This document shows positions 16,683 to 24,824 of a stretch of 64,000 nucleotides of DNA, piece by piece. A program made the position numbers and the translations under genes. The notes beneath the pieces are model-generated. The model searched no databases. It was not told where the DNA came from and saw nothing but the letters and a program-made list of their open reading frames with translations. How positions within the stretch are numbered: position 1 is the first letter of the stretch; every line of letters begins with the position of its first letter. This DNA comes from Methanoprimaticola sp047501175 (GTDB taxonomy: Archaea > Thermoplasmatota > Thermoplasmata > Methanomassiliicoccales > Methanomethylophilaceae), in contig NZ_JBEQWH010000007.1 of the NCBI RefSeq assembly GCF_047501175.1, forward strand, positions 39,520 through 103,519. The letters run 5' to 3'.

Positions 16683-16985
16683 TTACTTCTTCTTCTGGAT
16701 CTTCCCATCCTTCTTCTTGCGGACGACGTTGGTTCCCTGGTTCGTCGCCACCTGCTTCGCGTACGCCTCGGCTTCGGCCTTCGTCTTGAACTTCTTCAAT
16801 GCCTTCTGCGCGTTCGCCCTCTTGACCTGCCATCCTCCGTCGGGATGCGGGGATACGAAATAGGCGCCTGCGGGCGTCGCCTTCGCAGATGTCTCGGACT
16901 CGGGAACGTCCTTTGTGCTGGTCTCGGGCTTCATCTCTTCCGCCGGTTCGCCCTTCTCTTCCTTCTTACGGTTGAATAGTCCCAT
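16683..16985 (-). CDS. DUF2188 family protein
   Basis: 100 residues. The C-terminal half is a DUF2188 domain: YFVSPHPDGGWQVKRANAQK then ALKKFKTKAEAEAYAKQ and NQGTNVVRKKKDGKIQKK. The N-terminal part (MGLFNRKKEEKG then a Glu/Thr-rich stretch) is low complexity and charged. The family is widespread, small and of unknown function. The ATG at 16985 is chosen because the stretch before it reads as non-coding. It faces hypC and sits upstream of the 5S gene. Confidence 0.75.
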   Translation of the reverse strand: MGLFNRKKEEKGEPAEEMKPETSTKDVPESETSAKATPAGAYFVSPHPDGGWQVKRANAQKALKKFKTKAEAEAYAKQVATNQGTNVVRKKKDGKIQKKK

Positions 16986-17074
16986 CAAGGTATGAATCGC
17001 AAGATTGTTTGATAAAACGATGCTTCGACAATATCGGACACATATGTTCATTGTATCAGAACCTAACAGTTAAA

Positions 17075-17085
17075 GTTATATATTA
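17075..17085 (+). promoter_or_regulatory. Box A promoter of the 5S rRNA gene
   Basis: GTTATATATTA, about 25 bases before the inferred 5' end of the 5S rRNA. Confidence 0.6.
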
Positions 17086-17104
17086 GTCTGATATCCCATG
17101 TTTC

Positions 17105-17228
17105 GGTATGACGGCCATAGCGGCGGGGAAACACCCGGTCCCTTCCCGAACCCGGAAGTAAAGTCCGCCCGCGTATCTGTCTGTACTGTACTGCGCAAGC
17201 GTACGGGAACTCAGACACGCTGTCAACC
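17105..17228 (+). rRNA. rrf: 5S ribosomal RNA (orphan)
   Basis: Recognised from the conserved core GACGGCCATAGCGGCGGGG, then ACACCCGGTCCC, CCGAACCCGGAAGTAAAG and the late loop GTACTG...GCGCAAGC...GGGAA. The two ends pair (GGTATGACGGC near 17105 with GCTGTCAACC near 17228). About 124 nt. Ends are good to a few bases. No 16S or 23S gene is near, in line with the unlinked 5S genes known in Thermoplasma and related methanogens. Confidence 0.93.
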
Positions 17229-17348
17229 ACTTTCCCATTTTCTCCGAAGAGCGGTGGCTCTGGCCATCGACGACACCGAGTTGATAATGAACGGTCGTCT
17301 GCCCGTTGTAAACTAGTATCTAATAATAAGACGCGATAGGGTTAGACG

Positions 17349-18119
17349 ATGATACTGATCAAGCTTGGCGGGAGCGTAATAACCGACAAGTCGCAGTACA
17401 AGAAGTTCAACCAGGATCAAGCATCCAGGCTCTGCCGGGAGATAGCGGAGTCGGGTCGTTCCGTGATGATAGTCCACGGCGCGGGATCGTTCGGTCATGT
17501 GCTCGCGAAGAGGTATGCGGTTCAAGAAGGTCTGACCGATTTCGGAAAGGTCACTCCGGCGGCGATGGTCCACCACGATGCCATGGAACTTGGAATGCTC
17601 CTTACATCCGAGCTCATGAAGGTCGGCATCCCTGCCGCGTCCGTATCGCCCGGGACCTGCTTCGTCATGGATGACGGGAAACTTATCGTGAACGATGATG
17701 AGGCGATCCGCAGGATGGCCCATGTGGGGATCATGCCGGTCATGTTCGGTGACGTGGTCATGGACCGCAAGAGAGGGTTCGGGATAGTCTCCGGGGACCA
17801 GCTCATGGAGCTCATGGCGGACATGTTCAAACCGGACCGCATCGTGTTCGTATCGGACATAGACGGCCTGTACGACAAGAACCCCAAGACGAACCCCGAT
17901 GCGAGGTTCATCCCCGAGGTCACGAGCGAGATCATGGACGCGGTGGACTCCAGGGAGGATGTCGACGACGTCACCGGAGGGGTCCGCAACAAGATGGAGT
18001 CCATGCTCAGGATGTGCACTCCCGAGAGGGACTGCGTGCTCATCAACGGAACGGTCCCCGGCAGGCTCCTCTCACTGCTGAAGGGGGAGGATGTCCCCTG
18101 CACAATAGCGAAGATGTGA
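17349..18119 (+). CDS. ipk: Isopentenyl phosphate kinase
   Basis: 256 residues of the amino-acid kinase fold. It phosphorylates isopentenyl phosphate to IPP, the last kinase step of the archaeal mevalonate route. Visible are the N-terminal KLGGSVIT nucleotide loop, the HGAGSFGH block whose second His (about residue 50) is the signature catalytic His of IPK, the GDVV block and VSDIDGLYDKNP. It leads a three-gene isoprenoid operon; idi2 begins five bases after it. A TATA-like TATCTAATAATAAG lies about 25 bases upstream. Confidence 0.94.
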   Translation: MILIKLGGSVITDKSQYKKFNQDQASRLCREIAESGRSVMIVHGAGSFGHVLAKRYAVQEGLTDFGKVTPAAMVHHDAMELGMLLTSELMKVGIPAASVSPGTCFVMDDGKLIVNDDEAIRRMAHVGIMPVMFGDVVMDRKRGFGIVSGDQLMELMADMFKPDRIVFVSDIDGLYDKNPKTNPDARFIPEVTSEIMDAVDSREDVDDVTGGVRNKMESMLRMCTPERDCVLINGTVPGRLLSLLKGEDVPCTIAKM

Positions 18120-18124
18120 TTCAC

Positions 18125-19180
18125 ATGGTACAGATCAGAGACAGGAAAGCGGACCACATCAACATCTGCATCAACGAGCGCATCGCGCCCGGACACTGCT
18201 ACTGGGATGATGTCAGGCTCGTGCACAACGCCCTCCCGGAGATCGGGATGGACGACATAGACATGACTTGCTGGCTCTACGGGAAGAAGCTGGACTTCCC
18301 CCTCATCGTGACGGCGATCACCGGAGGATTCCCGGGAGCCGCGAAGATCAACTCCAACATAGCGGAGGCATGCGCCGAGCTCGGGATCGGGATGGGGATC
18401 GGCAGCGAGAGGGCCGGGGTCACCGGGACATGCCCGGAGAGCTACTCGGTCATAAAGAACTACGACGTCCCTCTGGTGATCGGCAACGTGGGGGCCCCCC
18501 AGCTGGTACCTCAGAAGAGCGGGGACCTGTTCAGCAAGGAGATGGTCGGTCAGGCGAAGGACCTGATCGGGGCGGACGTCATGGCCGTACACCTCAACTA
18601 CCTCCAGGAGGTCGTGCAGCCCGAGGGGGACACCAACGGCGCTGGCGTCAGGGACGCGATCAGGAGCCTGGCACAGGAATACCCCATCATGGTCAAGGAG
18701 ACGGGGGCCGGCATCTCGAGGGACGTCGCGGACAGGCTGAAGGGGATCGGGATCCTCGGGATCGATGTCGCGGGGATGGGCGGAACGAGCTTCGCCGCCG
18801 TTGAACTCTACAGGGCCATGGCGGCGAACGATGAGGTCCGCACCAACATGGGCGAGACGTTCTTCGACTGGGGGATACCCACTCCCGCATCCGTGGTCGA
18901 GACAGCCGGATGCGGACTTCCCGTGATCGCATCGGGAGGCATATTGGACGGTACGCACATCGCCTCCGCGATATCCCTGGGAGCCACATGCGGGGGCGTC
19001 GCCAACGCGGTCCTCAGGGAGGCCACCGAATCGGCGGATGCCGTCAAGAGAAAACTTACAGTCCTCAGAGAGGAACTGAGGGCGGCGATGCTGCTGACAG
19101 GCTGCAAAGACCTGAAGGCGCTGGGAAAAGCCCGCCACGTGATCCTCGGAGAAACCAGACAATGGATTGATGCACTATGA
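18125..19180 (+). CDS. fni: Type 2 isopentenyl-diphosphate isomerase
   Basis: 351 residues. An FMN-dependent TIM-barrel enzyme that interconverts IPP and DMAPP. Recognisable are RDRKADHINIC at the start, the ITAITGG-like VTAITGGFPGA block, SERAGV, HLNYLQE, KETGAGIS and the flavin-phosphate region DVAGMGGTS and ASGGI. It sits between ipk and the GGPP synthase, and its stop overlaps the next start (ATGA), so translation is coupled. Confidence 0.95.
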   Translation: MVQIRDRKADHINICINERIAPGHCYWDDVRLVHNALPEIGMDDIDMTCWLYGKKLDFPLIVTAITGGFPGAAKINSNIAEACAELGIGMGIGSERAGVTGTCPESYSVIKNYDVPLVIGNVGAPQLVPQKSGDLFSKEMVGQAKDLIGADVMAVHLNYLQEVVQPEGDTNGAGVRDAIRSLAQEYPIMVKETGAGISRDVADRLKGIGILGIDVAGMGGTSFAAVELYRAMAANDEVRTNMGETFFDWGIPTPASVVETAGCGLPVIASGGILDGTHIASAISLGATCGGVANAVLREATESADAVKRKLTVLREELRAAMLLTGCKDLKALGKARHVILGETRQWIDAL

Positions 19181-20166
19181 TCGATGCCAAGGAATACCTC
19201 AAGAAGATGTCCGCCGAGCTTGACGGACCCATAAAGAGCTACATAGGGAACGAGGAGCCGGAGAACCTCATGGAGGCGTCCAGGCAGTACCCCTACCGTG
19301 GCGGGAAGCGCATGAGGCCCGCGATGGCCGTCGCATGCTGCGGCGCCGTCGGAGGGGACAGGTCCAAGGCCGTTCCGCTGGCCGTCGCCGTGGAGTACAT
19401 CCACAACTTCACCCTGGTCCACGACGACCTCATGGACGGGGACGAGTCCCGCAGGGGCATGGCGACGATCCATGTCAACTATGGCATGCCCACCGCCGTC
19501 CTCGCAGGAGATGCCCTGTTCGCCAAGGCGTTCCAGATCATCTGCGACCTGGACATCCCCGCCGAGAGGATGAGGGATGCCCTCCGCTACGTCAGCAAAG
19601 CTGTATGGGACCTTGCCCGCGGACAGCAGATGGACGTCAACAACGAGGGACAGATCGTCACGGAGGAGGTCTACCTCGAGACCATCAAGCTGAAGACCAG
19701 CGTCCTTTTCGCCGCTGCGGCCGCGGGCGGTGCGCTCGTCGGAGGCGCGGACAGGAAGACAGCCGAGGCGATAAACGAGTACGCCATCGAGGTCGGGCTC
19801 GGATTCCAGATATTCGACGACTACCTGGGGATCATGGGGAATCCCGCCAAGACCGGAAAATCGAACTGCAACGACATCAGGAAGGGCAAGTGCACCGTGA
19901 TGGTCACCCATACGATCGAGGCCCTCAAGGACGATGCGGCCAAGCTCGCGGAGTTCAAATCCATCCTCGGAAAGATGGATGCCACCGAGGAAGAGTGCGC
20001 CCGTGCCAAGCAGATCATGAAGGATGCGGGATCCATCGACTACGCGATGGACATGGCCCGCGCCAAGGTGAACCGCGCGATCGAGACCATCGCGTTCCTT
20101 CCCGAGAGCGAGGACAAGGAGTTCATGATCTCCCTCGCGAACTATTCGATAGACAGGGAGCTCTGA
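19177..20166 (+). CDS. idsA: Geranylgeranyl diphosphate synthase (trans-prenyltransferase)
   Basis: 329 residues. It condenses IPP units onto allylic diphosphates to give the C20 (or C15/C20) chain of archaeal lipids. The first Asp-rich motif is DDLMD (83-87) in VHDDLMD, with Phe at position -5, the residue type that limits chain length in archaeal GGPPS. The second is FQIFDDYLG (about 210-218), where the last Asp of DDxxD is Gly. GGKRMRP (42-48) binds IPP. Its start overlaps the fni stop. A strong hairpin follows. Confidence 0.93.
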   Translation: MIDAKEYLKKMSAELDGPIKSYIGNEEPENLMEASRQYPYRGGKRMRPAMAVACCGAVGGDRSKAVPLAVAVEYIHNFTLVHDDLMDGDESRRGMATIHVNYGMPTAVLAGDALFAKAFQIICDLDIPAERMRDALRYVSKAVWDLARGQQMDVNNEGQIVTEEVYLETIKLKTSVLFAAAAAGGALVGGADRKTAEAINEYAIEVGLGFQIFDDYLGIMGNPAKTGKSNCNDIRKGKCTVMVTHTIEALKDDAAKLAEFKSILGKMDATEEECARAKQIMKDAGSIDYAMDMARAKVNRAIETIAFLPESEDKEFMISLANYSIDREL

Positions 20167-20184
20167 GGTTCCCGAATATAAACC

Positions 20185-20210
20185 GGTCCCCCGTCGTACG
20201 ATGGGGGACC
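20185..20210 (+). terminator. Terminator of the isoprenoid operon
   Basis: GGTCCCCC (20185-20192) pairs with GGGGGACC (20203-20210), extended inward to a GTAC loop; it begins 18 bases after the stop and is followed by TTCGATTTCTGATCGTTTT. The rest of the gap to 20356 is AT-rich and shows no gene. Confidence 0.6.
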
Positions 20211-20356
20211 ATTCGATTTCTGATCGTTTTCCGCATCAACCGACATATTTGGGTCAACAATCTTCAAATCATTACAAGTACTGTATAGTACGAAAGTTAT
20301 AAATTTTATAATCTTAAAACGACATAAAAGTACATCAAAGCGTAAAATGAAAATCT

Positions 20357-21016
20357 TCAGGCATCCTCGATGCCGGTCTCTGTGATGATATAATACGTCG
20401 ACCTTCCCTCGGGGAGGCTCCTGTGCTTGACGATGACCGCCTTCCTGCGTCCGTTGTCGAGCTTCTCCAGTCTGAGGATGGTCTTCGCGTTGTGGTTCAA
20501 CGCATGACCTCCCAGGAACTCTACCCTGCCGCTGGTGAGACTGGAGTAGACCTGGGACGTTATCAGCACGGAGACGTCGTATTTCCTCGCGATCTCCAGG
20601 AGCATCTCGGTCTGCCTCACGAACTCGTTGCGTGCCTTGGACTCGTCATGCCTCAACCGATAGAACATCGTGAGGGAATCGATTATGATCAGGGAACTGA
20701 CCCCGCTGGAGACTATCTTGGACGCCATCTCGATACGGTCCGTCTGCTCCTCCAGACTATGGACCTCAGAGATCAGGATGTTCCTGATCGCGTCTTCGTT
20801 CCCCTTGAAGAGCTGGGCGAGCCTCTCCTTGGACAGCCCCTCCGTATCGAGGTAGATCACCTTCCTGCCGCTCTCCGCGACATTGCGGGCGACCTGCAGG
20901 CATACGTTGGTCTTCCCGGCACCCGCTTCGCCATAGATCATGGTGACACAGCCGGACTCGATCCCGCCTCCCAGAAGACGGTCAAACTTGGGACATCCCA
21001 GAGGAGTGCGCTCCAC
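20357..21016 (-). CDS. radB: DNA repair and recombination protein RadB
   Basis: 219 residues, a RecA-fold RadA paralogue found only in Archaea, thought to help RadA in homologous recombination. The N-terminus ERTPLGCPKFDRLLGGGIE is typical, Walker A is GEAGAGKT (29-36), Walker B is SSLIIIDSLT, and the VLITSQVYS strand follows. I chose a GTG start at 21016: it gives the standard RadB N-terminus, and the TATA element (TTTTTAACA, about 21037-21046 on the minus strand) lies 25 bases upstream, so the mRNA would be leaderless. An in-frame start at 21085 would add 23 residues unlike the family. Confidence 0.9.
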   Translation of the reverse strand: MERTPLGCPKFDRLLGGGIESGCVTMIYGEAGAGKTNVCLQVARNVAESGRKVIYLDTEGLSKERLAQLFKGNEDAIRNILISEVHSLEEQTDRIEMASKIVSSGVSSLIIIDSLTMFYRLRHDESKARNEFVRQTEMLLEIARKYDVSVLITSQVYSSLTSGRVEFLGGHALNHNAKTILRLEKLDNGRRKAVIVKHRSLPEGRSTYYIITETGIEDA

Positions 21017-21081
21017 GCACGTCCAATGACGAACGGTGTTAAAAACTGTGGGTAGGGCGGGAGCACCCGCCCTGTGTTTGA

Positions 21082-21417
21082 TCAATGTTTATCGTTGCCG
21101 TCATCGTCGAGCATCTTCCCCTCGACCCCGACGACGTCGTCGATGCTATGATCGACCCCGGTCTGGACGACTTCGCCCTTGGTCGCATACATGACTACCG
21201 CGATGAACGCGTATGCGATGTATGCGATCACGGCGATTATCACCAATGCGACCACGACTATGGCCAGTATGTTGACCGCCTCTTCGAGGAATCCGGGCTG
21301 CGAGAACGCCCATGCGACGACGGCGACCAGCGCGACGATGAGAACCGCGATGATCACGAGGCCGAGCGCCGACTTCCCGGTGCCTTTCCTCTCGGTCTTC
21401 ATGCCCATGTCCTTCAA
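21082..21417 (-). CDS. Two-span membrane protein
   Basis: 111 residues with two hydrophobic helices (about 18-40 and 48-78) and a charged, Asp-rich tail. No family recognised. It starts nine bases after the AIM24-family gene and is very likely co-transcribed with it, so it may act with that protein at the membrane. Confidence 0.6.
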   Translation of the reverse strand: MKDMGMKTERKGTGKSALGLVIIAVLIVALVAVVAWAFSQPGFLEEAVNILAIVVVALVIIAVIAYIAYAFIAVVMYATKGEVVQTGVDHSIDDVVGVEGKMLDDDGNDKH

Positions 21418-21426
21418 GCGATCACC

Positions 21427-22107
21427 TCAGCTCGAGCTCTGCGGCATGTACGGCCACAGGGCCATGGCGAGGTCTCCCAGGGTCATGGACTGCATGACGA
21501 CCTTCCCGGGACCCGTCAGCGTGGAGACGAAGAGCCCCTCTCCGCTGAACAGCGCGTTCTTGACACCGCCGATAGAGGAGATGTCGTAGCAAACCGTGTC
21601 CTCCCACGCGACGACGTTGGACGTGGACACCTTGATGACCTCTCCGGGCGCGAGCTCCTTGACCACGAGGTCCCCGCAGCCTCCGATGAAGACGATACCG
21701 TTCCCGGAGACCTTCTGGACGATCAGGCCCTCCCCTCCGAACAGTGCGGACGACAGCTTCTTCTGGAATGCCATCTCGAGGGTCACGTTCTCCTCCGAGG
21801 CGAGGTACCCGGTCTTCTGGACGAACCACCCTCCCTTGGAGATGTCTATGTCCATGATCTTCCCCGGGGCCTTCTGGGACAGTCCGACGACCCCCTTGCC
21901 ACCCTGGGCCTCGTACTTCACCAGGAACAGCGAGGCCCCGGTCATGGAACGCTTTATGCTTCCCCATACCCCCTCCTTGGCCTTCGCCTCCAGGGTCATG
22001 TTGCCGGTCATGTAGGACATGGCGCCGGACACGGAGTATATGACCTCCCCCGGCTCCACCTCTACGTTGACCATCTGAAGATTGTCTCCCGTGATAGTGT
22101 ATTTCAT
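21427..22107 (-). CDS. AIM24 / TIGR00266 family protein
   Basis: 226 residues of beta-rich sequence with the family features: MKYTITGDNLQMVNVEVEPG at the start, SGAMSYMTGNM, GLSQKAPGKIMDID, FIGGCGDLVV and SGEGLFVSTLTGPG near the end. The family forms a double-stranded beta-helix; its biochemical role is unknown, though the yeast homologue is mitochondrial. The start at 22107 is favoured over 22116 by the TATA element (about 22132-22140). Divergent from bud32. Confidence 0.8.
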   Translation of the reverse strand: MKYTITGDNLQMVNVEVEPGEVIYSVSGAMSYMTGNMTLEAKAKEGVWGSIKRSMTGASLFLVKYEAQGGKGVVGLSQKAPGKIMDIDISKGGWFVQKTGYLASEENVTLEMAFQKKLSSALFGGEGLIVQKVSGNGIVFIGGCGDLVVKELAPGEVIKVSTSNVVAWEDTVCYDISSIGGVKNALFSGEGLFVSTLTGPGKVVMQSMTLGDLAMALWPYMPQSSS

Positions 22108-22194
22108 GGATGTCATAACGCACGTGCAGAATAAAAAACAATATCGATGGCCTGGACTGCTACCATTGAATATCTGCACCGCATAATGCCGATC

Positions 22195-22818
22195 ATGGAA
22201 GAGGTGTCTGGAACGATGATGGGAGCGGAAGCCTCCGTATCGGATGCCGAGTACCTTGGAAGGAGAGCGGTCGAGAAGGTCCGTCCGACCAAGGGATACC
22301 GTCTGCCGGAACTGGACGCCCACTTACGTTCTGCCAGGACCAGGAACGAGGCGCGCATCCTTCACGAGGCGCCCCAGGCCGGGATACGCACCCCGTGCGT
22401 GTACGACCTGGACATGGACAGGTGCTCCATCGTCCTGGAGAAGGTCGAGGGCACAGTCGTGAAGAACCACCTCCGTGACCACCCCGACAGGGCGTCCGAG
22501 GTATGCGTGAAGATCGGGAATGCGGTCGCGAGACTCCATTCCGCCGGGATATGCCACGGCGACCTCACGACGTCCAACATGATCCTGACATCCGATGGGG
22601 AGATATGCCTGATAGACATGTCCATGGGCAAGACGCGCGCCGAACTGGAAGACATAGGGATAGACCTGAGGCTCCTGGAGAGGGCGTTCTCGTCGGCGCA
22701 CGTGGACCTGCCTGATGCGTTCGAAGACCTCATGACCGAGTACTACGCGAACGTCGGGAACCCCAAGGCCGTGGCCAAGAAACTCGAAGACATCAGGAAC
22801 AGGGGGAGATACACATGA
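22195..22818 (+). CDS. bud32: KEOPS complex kinase/ATPase Bud32
   Basis: 207 residues, a compact atypical Ser/Thr kinase. As part of KEOPS with Kae1 it supports t6A synthesis on tRNA position 37. The Gly-rich region MMGAEASVS, Lys in RRAVEKVRPTKGYR, the catalytic loop HGDLTTSN and the metal site LIDMSMGK (DFG replaced by DMS, usual for Bud32) are clear. Here it is not fused to Kae1, which is not in the window. Starts at 22147, 22186 and 22195 are possible; the last gives the usual short N-terminus. It overlaps the next gene by ATGA. Confidence 0.9.
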   Translation: MEEVSGTMMGAEASVSDAEYLGRRAVEKVRPTKGYRLPELDAHLRSARTRNEARILHEAPQAGIRTPCVYDLDMDRCSIVLEKVEGTVVKNHLRDHPDRASEVCVKIGNAVARLHSAGICHGDLTTSNMILTSDGEICLIDMSMGKTRAELEDIGIDLRLLERAFSSAHVDLPDAFEDLMTEYYANVGNPKAVAKKLEDIRNRGRYT

Positions 22819-23372
22819 AGCTCAAGGTCATCACGTCCAATCCCGGCAAGGTCAGGGAATATCAGAAGGAATTCAAGGACTACGGCATAGAGATGGAGCA
22901 CTTCCCTCACCCCTACGACGAGGTCCAGACCTCCGATCTGGAGGAGGTCGTCAACAAGGGGATGGACACGATCGTGTCCGAAGGCATCCGCGACTTCATC
23001 GTGGATGATTCGGGCCTCTTCGTGGATTCGCTGAAGGGATTCCCCGGAGTGTGGTCGGCATACGCACAGAAGACCATCGGGAACCAAGGGATCCTCAGGC
23101 TCATGGAAGGCGTCGAGGACCGCGGTGCGGAGTTCAGGTGCTGCATCGGATGCGACATAGACGGCAGGAGGATCGTCGTCACCGGGATCTGCAGGGGCAC
23201 GATCACCGACGGAGAACGGGGCAAGGACGGCTTCGGGTTCGATCCCGTATTCTCCCACGACGGGGAGCGCACGTTCGCGGAGATCCCACTCGACGAGAAG
23301 AACTCGGTGTCGCACCGCGGAAACGCCGTCAAACTGCTGATCGCCGAGATGAGGAGACAGGGACTGATCTGA
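22815..23372 (+). CDS. XTP/dITP diphosphatase (RdgB/HAM1 family)
   Basis: 185 residues. It removes non-canonical purine nucleotides (XTP, dITP) from the pool. The family blocks are clear: TSNPGKVREYQ at the start (SNxxK), VDDSGLFVDSLKGFPGVWSA, GFGFDPVF and SVSHRGNAV near the end. It overlaps bud32 by four bases, a pairing common in archaea. Confidence 0.93.
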   Translation: MKLKVITSNPGKVREYQKEFKDYGIEMEHFPHPYDEVQTSDLEEVVNKGMDTIVSEGIRDFIVDDSGLFVDSLKGFPGVWSAYAQKTIGNQGILRLMEGVEDRGAEFRCCIGCDIDGRRIVVTGICRGTITDGERGKDGFGFDPVFSHDGERTFAEIPLDEKNSVSHRGNAVKLLIAEMRRQGLI

Positions 23373-23647
23373 GAGCACGACCTTGACGAAGAAGGGATCC
23401 GACCCTGAATCCCGATTCCAGAAACACGACTTATGCCCTTGGAATCGGAGATAGGGCTGTAATCGATCAGAAACATCAAAAATGTGTAGTTTTAGAGAGT
23501 TCACTCTTTCCTGACAGCATCGACCAGCCACCGGAGTCCCAGATCTATATCCTCCCCTTCCGACAGGGGCGCTCAATCACCTGATGTACTCGTCCGCCGT
23601 GGTCTCATGGAGCATTGAAACAAGGCTCCGAGGCACATTAAAATAAT
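23373..23647. other. Non-coding gap before mazEF, with one long inverted repeat
   Basis: About 275 bases without a supported gene. It contains CCGATTCCA (23412-23420) and TGGAATCGG (23440-23448), a perfect nine-base inverted repeat with a further CCCT/AGGG pair outside it. This could be the terminator of the bud32 operon. A smaller AGAGT-TC-ACTCT repeat lies near 23495-23510. Confidence 0.4.
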
Positions 23648-23669
23648 ATGTATATATTATGTATATACA
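23648..23669 (+). promoter_or_regulatory. Operator/promoter of mazEF
   Basis: Two copies of ATGTATATA (23648-23656 and 23659-23667), eleven bases apart. The second lies in the perfect palindrome TGTATATACA (23660-23669), which touches the mazE start codon. One helical turn between copies suits binding of a dimeric antitoxin that represses its own promoter. Confidence 0.5.
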
Positions 23670-23909
23670 ATGGTCAATGTGATTCAGAAATGGGGCAACA
23701 GCTGTGCTGTCAGGATTCCAAAAAGCGACATGGAATCCGCAGGTCTCCGTGAGGGAGACCAGGTGCGTTTCATCGTATCGAACGGGAAGCTTACCATATG
23801 CAAGGCCGTTCCCCACATCCCCTTGGCCGAAAGGGCAGAAGGATTCCAGGGCAGTTATGACACCGAAGGCTTGGACGAGTCTTCCGTCGGAAAGGAAGTG
23901 TTCTGGTGA
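23670..23909 (+). CDS. mazE: MazE/AbrB-type antitoxin
   Basis: 79 residues. The N-terminal half is an AbrB/MazE swapped-hairpin DNA-binding domain (VIQKWGNSCAVRIPKSDMES then AGLREGDQVRFIV), the C-terminal half an acidic, probably flexible toxin-binding tail (ERAEGFQGSYDTEGLDESS). It should neutralise MazF and repress the operon through the palindrome in front of it. The start codon directly follows that palindrome. Confidence 0.85.
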   Translation: MVNVIQKWGNSCAVRIPKSDMESAGLREGDQVRFIVSNGKLTICKAVPHIPLAERAEGFQGSYDTEGLDESSVGKEVFW

Positions 23910-24250
23910 GTTACAGTGCTGTTCAGGGCGATGTAATCTGGCTCGATTTTGATCCAAGGGCAGGGCACGAGCAGATCGGAAGGCGTCCTGCGATAATAGC
24001 ATCTAACGAGGTCGCAAACCGTCTGATGAGACCCATGGCGGTCGTGTGTCCCATCACCTCGGCAGATAAGGGGTATCCGACCAGAGTGCATTTCGAGGGA
24101 CAGAAGATCAGAGGATACATAATGTGCGATCAGATGAGGACCGTCGACCTATCCGCAAGGTATGCGGAATTCATCGAAAAAGCACCAGATGATGTCCTGA
24201 ACGAGGTCCTGGATATCATAGTCGGCATGGTCGAAAGACTACCAGCTTGA
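23906..24250 (+). CDS. mazF: MazF-type endoribonuclease toxin
   Basis: 114 residues. MazF cuts RNA at short specific sequences. The family pattern is good: QGDVIWLDFDPRAGHEQIGRR (catalytic Arg region, split after RAGHEQ), RPAIIASNEVAN, VVCPITSADKGYPTRV and a C-terminal VLDIIVGMVERL helix. It starts with GTG inside the mazE stop (GTGA), so the two are coupled. The stop codon is the first part of a 19-base inverted repeat. Confidence 0.88.
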   Translation: MSYSAVQGDVIWLDFDPRAGHEQIGRRPAIIASNEVANRLMRPMAVVCPITSADKGYPTRVHFEGQKIRGYIMCDQMRTVDLSARYAEFIEKAPDDVLNEVLDIIVGMVERLPA

Positions 24251-24301
24251 CTTTTACAGCGCGATGGTCGGGTATCACTCGGCCATCGCGCTGTAAAAGT
24301 C
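24249..24301 (+). repeat. 19-bp perfect inverted repeat at the mazF stop codon
   Basis: GACTTTTACAGCGCGATGG (24249-24267) and its exact complement at 24283-24301, with a 15-base loop whose ends can pair further. The left arm includes the last two bases of the mazF stop. It may be a transcription terminator, an mRNA 3' stabiliser or a small mobile-element remnant. No T run follows on either strand. Confidence 0.6.
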
Positions 24302-24408
24302 GAGATAGGGAGCCAGATTGCGATACCAATCAGACGATATCGGGATATGATGAGAGTCGTCTCCTAGAATCGGAAATTGGGGTTTCAAAGCGTTTGGATG
24401 ACCTCCCT

Positions 24409-24780
24409 TCAGAGGTTGAAGGGAGGGTTGATGAACAGGATACAGATTCCGAGCGCGAGCGCGAGGTACAGCAGGTAGTTGCCCATCATGGACTTGGTCT
24501 CGACCATATCCATCCTGAACCCGACGGCCCCGAGGATCTTTCCGAGCAGTCCGCAGATGATGAAGACCACCACGGTCGCCACGATCCACCCGTAATTATC
24601 GATGGCGTTGGTGATGACGGCTCCGAGAAGCCCGGCAGCCAGTCCTATGACCATTACGACCATGAAAATCTTGGTCATGTAGATGTCTTTGAGGATGAAC
24701 TCCCTCTCGTTGAACTCGGTCGGAGTGAACTCGTACTCCTCCTCCGCCTGTTCCATGATCCGCCTCTTCTTCTTGGCCAT
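24409..24780 (-). CDS. Conserved membrane protein of unknown function
   Basis: 123 residues. A basic N-terminus (MAKKKRRIMEQAEEEYEF) and a cytoplasmic acidic segment (TEFNEREFILKDIYMTK) are followed by three hydrophobic helices (about 38-60, 66-84 and 98-118). I know no function. The ATG at 24780 is favoured because the TATA element CTTTATAAG lies 25 bases upstream; the same reading frame opens at 24828. A hairpin (CCTCCCTTCA at 24402-24411, TGAAGGGAGG at 24417-24426) covers its stop codon. Confidence 0.6.
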   Translation of the reverse strand: MAKKKRRIMEQAEEEYEFTPTEFNEREFILKDIYMTKIFMVVMVIGLAAGLLGAVITNAIDNYGWIVATVVVFIICGLLGKILGAVGFRMDMVETKSMMGNYLLYLALALGICILFINPPFNL

Positions 24781-24824
24781 CGCGTCCGCATCCTGATTCC
24801 ACTTATAAAGGCTTTCTAAAGGAC

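Noticed and set aside
19177..20166. DDYLG instead of DDxxD in the GGPP synthase as a defect
   Set aside because: Archaeal prenyltransferases with DDxxG in the second motif are known to me, so this is probably normal.
23690..23952. Alternative frame over mazE
   Set aside because: It overlaps the clear AbrB/MazE frame, lacks any motif and does not couple to mazF.
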